From NCBI GenBank assembly GCA_902810075.1, contig LR778135.1, positions 2,232,001 through 2,296,000 on the forward strand: a DNA stretch of 64,000 nt. Direction: 5' to 3'. Of this stretch, positions 61,889 to 64,000 are shown one piece after another; position 1 is the stretch's first letter, and every line of letters begins with the position of its first letter. Source of the DNA: Ruminococcaceae bacterium BL-6 (lineage in GTDB: Bacteria > Bacillota > Clostridia > Oscillospirales > Acutalibacteraceae). A program made the translations under genes and the position numbers. Under the pieces are notes generated by a model. It worked only from the letters and a program-made list of their open reading frames with translations. It was not told the DNA's origin and did not search any database.

Positions 61889-62325
61889 TATTTTCCCTCC
61901 TTATGTTTTACATCGTCAAACCTTGTTTGCCAAATTGTTAGATATTTCAACATTTCTTCTAATTTATCTATATCATAGTCATAACTATGATAAATATTAT
62001 TTTCATTCAAAGATTTCAATTCTTGTCTTGCATAGTCGATAGAATCATGCTTAATACGATTCCATGTCCGATCAATAGAAATAGTCTGGATACCATATTC
62101 GCATACTGGAAGATGATTGTAAATATTTTGTGCAATTTGTAGTGCCACATCAGATTTATATGTATATTTACAGTTTCCAAAGTACTCAAGAATCCTTGTG
62201 GGCACATAATGTTCTGGTCTAAAATGGATAAACGACCAGTTTAAATTATCGATTGCCTGTAAGTTTCTAACCCGATATTGTCCTTCTCTCGTTTTTAAAA
62301 TATAAACACCATTATCTGCACTCAT
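61888..62325 (-). CDS. Hypothetical phage-type protein
   Basis: One hundred forty-five aa beginning MSADNGVYILKTREGQYRV, a start seen in small phage proteins of unknown function. AAGGA lies 7 nt before the ATG at 62325; a longer frame upstream has no site. Confidence 0.65.
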   Translation of the reverse strand: MSADNGVYILKTREGQYRVRNLQAIDNLNWSFIHFRPEHYVPTRILEYFGNCKYTYKSDVALQIAQNIYNHLPVCEYGIQTISIDRTWNRIKHDSIDYARQELKSLNENNIYHSYDYDIDKLEEMLKYLTIWQTRFDDVKHKEGK

Positions 62326-62329
62326 TGTT

Positions 62330-62602
62330 TTATCCTTCTCTCCAATGCTGATAAGCATTATAAAATTCTTCAATATTTTCTTCTAAAACAACAAATTCAT
62401 CATGCTCAAATCCGCACAGCCAATATCGACCACTTCGCTTATTATAAACTGTAATATAATAATAATTATTATCTGTTATTTTTGTAATTACTCCGAATTG
62501 TCCTCCATAGATTTTGTCGTGATTTAAACTATTGTTAATTCTTACAAAATTGCCAACACGCCATAAATCAGTTAAATCAGCACCACAAACTGGACATTTC
62601 AT
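62330..62602 (-). CDS. Hypothetical protein with N-terminal CxxC
   Basis: Ninety aa. MKCPVCGADLTDLW at the N-terminus has a single CxxC pair; the rest is beta-rich and unrecognised. GGAG lies 10 nt upstream. Abuts the next gene. Confidence 0.6.
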   Translation of the reverse strand: MKCPVCGADLTDLWRVGNFVRINNSLNHDKIYGGQFGVITKITDNNYYYITVYNKRSGRYWLCGFEHDEFVVLEENIEEFYNAYQHWREG

Positions 62603-62631
62603 ATTTTTTTATCTCCAAACCAATTTAATTT

Positions 62632-62976
62632 TTATCTATATTCATTAAATACAATAATTTTAGGTTCTATATCTGGAATATAATTAAAATATTTTTTAAA
62701 TGTTTGTTCAATTTCTTTCTTTTTGTTTCTTGCTTCTGACAAAGTAATCGAACGCATAACATCTTCATAGCTATCATCAGATTCAAAAAATATATATCCA
62801 AAATAAAAATAATTACCGTTCATTGGATCTGTAAATGCTTGAATATTACCGACCCTTTGATAACAAGTTAAATCTTCATATTTTTCTGACTCAAATATCT
62901 TTTCTGTTAAAAGTATATCCTTGATATCTGTAAGGTTATAACCGATAATTCCATATGTATTTTTTTCTACACTCAA
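62632..62976 (-). CDS. Hypothetical protein
   Basis: One hundred fourteen aa, not recognised. The TTG at 62976 is spaced 8 nt from AAAGGAG; the GTG nine bases earlier overlaps that site. Overlaps nothing downstream and follows the next gene's stop. Confidence 0.6.
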   Translation of the reverse strand: MSVEKNTYGIIGYNLTDIKDILLTEKIFESEKYEDLTCYQRVGNIQAFTDPMNGNYFYFGYIFFESDDSYEDVMRSITLSEARNKKKEIEQTFKKYFNYIPDIEPKIIVFNEYR

Positions 62977-62981
62977 TTCAA

Positions 62982-63350
62982 TCACTCCTTTTTAAACTTT
63001 ACTGGAACATATCTTAACTCTTCTGGAATATCGTAATAATTCATAATATTATGTATCTTTCGATATTCGTCTAATTGATTTGCCGCTATTAGAAATCTTA
63101 TATATCCGTTGTTAAGAAAAACAATTTTTTCTCCGTTCTTTAATTTTTTGGTTTTAAGAGTAATGGGCTGATCTAAATAACCATGTTTTAAAAATCGTTT
63201 GTAATATAACTTAACCTTGTAATCACTAGGATAAGAGTTTAAAAGATATTTAGGAATTTTAATTCGATTTAGTTCCATATATCCTTGGGTGCCCCACGGC
63301 TGATGATAAATATGTTCATAGATAACCTGCCAAATTGCTTTTCTTTTCAA
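62982..63350 (-). CDS. Hypothetical protein
   Basis: One hundred twenty-two aa, basic, not recognised. The TTG at 63350 is spaced 9 nt from GGAG. The ATG nine bases earlier directly follows the site and is rejected. Confidence 0.6.
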   Translation of the reverse strand: MKRKAIWQVIYEHIYHQPWGTQGYMELNRIKIPKYLLNSYPSDYKVKLYYKRFLKHGYLDQPITLKTKKLKNGEKIVFLNNGYIRFLIAANQLDEYRKIHNIMNYYDIPEELRYVPVKFKKE

Positions 63351-63368
63351 TGAATACATCTCCTTTAA

Positions 63369-63483
63369 TTTAATATTTTATAAGATCAAATACGCATTTT
63401 ATTTTTAATATTTTATCTTACATCTCTATTATAGGCTCTGAAAATTTGAAAATCAAGTTATAAAACGTATTTTTAATATTTTA
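63369..63483. repeat. Three copies of TTTAATATTTTA around a promoter
   Basis: Identical 12-mers at 63369-63380, 63404-63415 and 63472-63483; the last two extend to an identical 14-mer. They flank a minus-strand promoter. Possibly regulator-binding sites. Confidence 0.6.
63428..63456 (-). promoter_or_regulatory. Promoter of a minus-strand element operon
   Basis: Minus strand: TTGATT (63451-63456), 17 nt, TATAAT (63428-63433). It could drive the hypothetical genes from 63350 leftwards. Confidence 0.75.
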
Positions 63484-64000
63484 ATTATAACTTTCTTCTT
63501 TACCTTTTTCGCGCAAGGTTTTGAACACAGGAAATCTTAATGATACATCGTGTGTCTTTGCATTTTCCGATTCTTCAAAATACCGAATCTCTGCAATTCT
63601 ACCAATAAGTTTATCTTGATTTTCCCATATCCATTGTCTTTCCGTATCTGTAAAACCAGCCCCACAGCCTACTGTTTGATCTTTGTAATTTACATTCATT
63701 CTTCCGAGAGTACCTTTTAATCTACCCTCTCCTTCTTCAAACCCAGTAATTTTTAAATCAACAGACTGCATCTTTTTTACCTTCAGAATATCCGAGGTAC
63801 GTTTACAAGAATAAGGTGCATCAGCGAGATTTACCATAACTCCCTCATAGTTCCTATCTGTCATATAATTTAACCAATCAATTACTTTATCCTTATCGGT
63901 TCCGTAATAAAGCACAGGTACTTCCCAAATCCAGTTTAATTTGATATTTGTTATACTTTCATGTAAAAAGTCTTTTCTTTCTTTACAAACACATTCGGAT
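63481..64000 (-). CDS. ATP-dependent DNA ligase, C-terminal part
   Basis: The frame is open to the window edge, so the N-terminus with the active-site lysine is missing. Visible: WIWEVPVLYYGTDKDKV, motif IV EGVMVN, motif V ILKVKKMQSVDLKITGF, then an OB-fold with GTLGRMNV. About 172 aa are present. Likely the element's replication/repair ligase. Confidence 0.85.
   Translation of the reverse strand, partial: SECVCKERKDFLHESITNIKLNWIWEVPVLYYGTDKDKVIDWLNYMTDRNYEGVMVNLADAPYSCKRTSDILKVKKMQSVDLKITGFEEGEGRLKGTLGRMNVNYKDQTVGCGAGFTDTERQWIWENQDKLIGRIAEIRYFEESENAKTHDVSLRFPVFKTLREKGKEESYN

Larger units (their letters stand above)
51332..64000. mobile_element. Integrated phage-like element, right end outside window
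   Basis: A sharp drop in GC begins here and persists to the window end. Contents: a large serine recombinase at the left edge, nearly all other genes on the minus strand with 1-4 nt overlaps, phage-type nucleotide metabolism genes, a wall hydrolase and DNA ligase. No capsid, tail or terminase gene is visible in this part. The left boundary is inferred from the broken tRNA and could be off by some tens of bases. Confidence 0.8.

Noticed and set aside
63369-63483. CRISPR array
   Set aside because: Repeats are only 12-14 nt, irregularly spaced and three in number; no cas genes are present.

Overview
The left 51 kb is GC-rich, densely packed chromosome of an anaerobic, endospore-forming Clostridia-type Firmicute. 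It most resembles the Oscillospiraceae/Ruminococcaceae, judged from gene content and not from any database search. The pointers are spoIIR, addA/addB, cdaA/cdaR, tmcAL, the MEP isoprenoid genes ispD/ispE/ispF, strong GGAGG ribosome sites and a V-type ATPase operon. The right 12.5 kb is a strikingly AT-rich integrated element, phage-like, that runs off the window.

Layout. 1-8.9 kb (minus strand) is a translation and DNA-maintenance cluster that opens with a consensus promoter, an L20-type leader and infC (AUU start). It continues rpmI, rplT, a SpoU methyltransferase, dprA, topA, trmFO, plsX, rnc and the start of an Elp3-like radical SAM gene. 8.9-15.8 kb is addB-addA. 15.9-20.2 kb holds spoIIR, ispE, an Lrp regulator with an aminotransferase, and a PHP phosphatase. 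20.6-22.3 kb is a plus-strand ACT/UPF0210 pair. 22.4-31.3 kb is a nine-gene V-ATPase operon (stalk G/H, then C, I, K, F, E, A, B, D). 31.5-35.3 kb has a DUF378 protein, ackA, and tmcAL divergent from ackA with a DUF4380-like gene. 35.5-42.9 kb has a secreted GH25 lysozyme, cdaA-cdaR (c-di-AMP synthesis), a DUF3343/cysteine-desulfurase pair, ispD-ispF and an acyl-CoA thioesterase. 43.0-50.9 kb is a pentose/polyol system: a ROK repressor gene, a three-part ABC transporter, a polyol dehydrogenase and xylulokinase.

51.3-64 kb is the element. Its left edge shows a promoter followed by a 22-nt 5' stub of a tRNA-Ala-like gene. About 100 bp on lies an intact tRNA-Ala(GGC) with its own promoter, then a large serine recombinase. 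Nearly all later genes run on the minus strand in overlapping order: a DNA ligase (cut by the window end), small hypothetical proteins, a SleB-type wall hydrolase, and a nucleotide cassette. The cassette comprises a ThyX-like protein, an NMP kinase, a 5'-nucleotidase-like HAD protein, anaerobic NrdD/NrdG, an FTR-like iron-sulfur protein and dUTPase. One MazF-like gene faces the other way.

The most unusual points are the FTR-like protein that keeps four likely cluster cysteines but lacks both redox cysteines; several cassette genes whose only well-placed start is AUU, AUA or AUC; the broken-plus-intact tRNA-Ala arrangement at the element edge; and a dispersed hairpin-plus-tail repeat in the host genome with a 24-nt segment identical in two copies.
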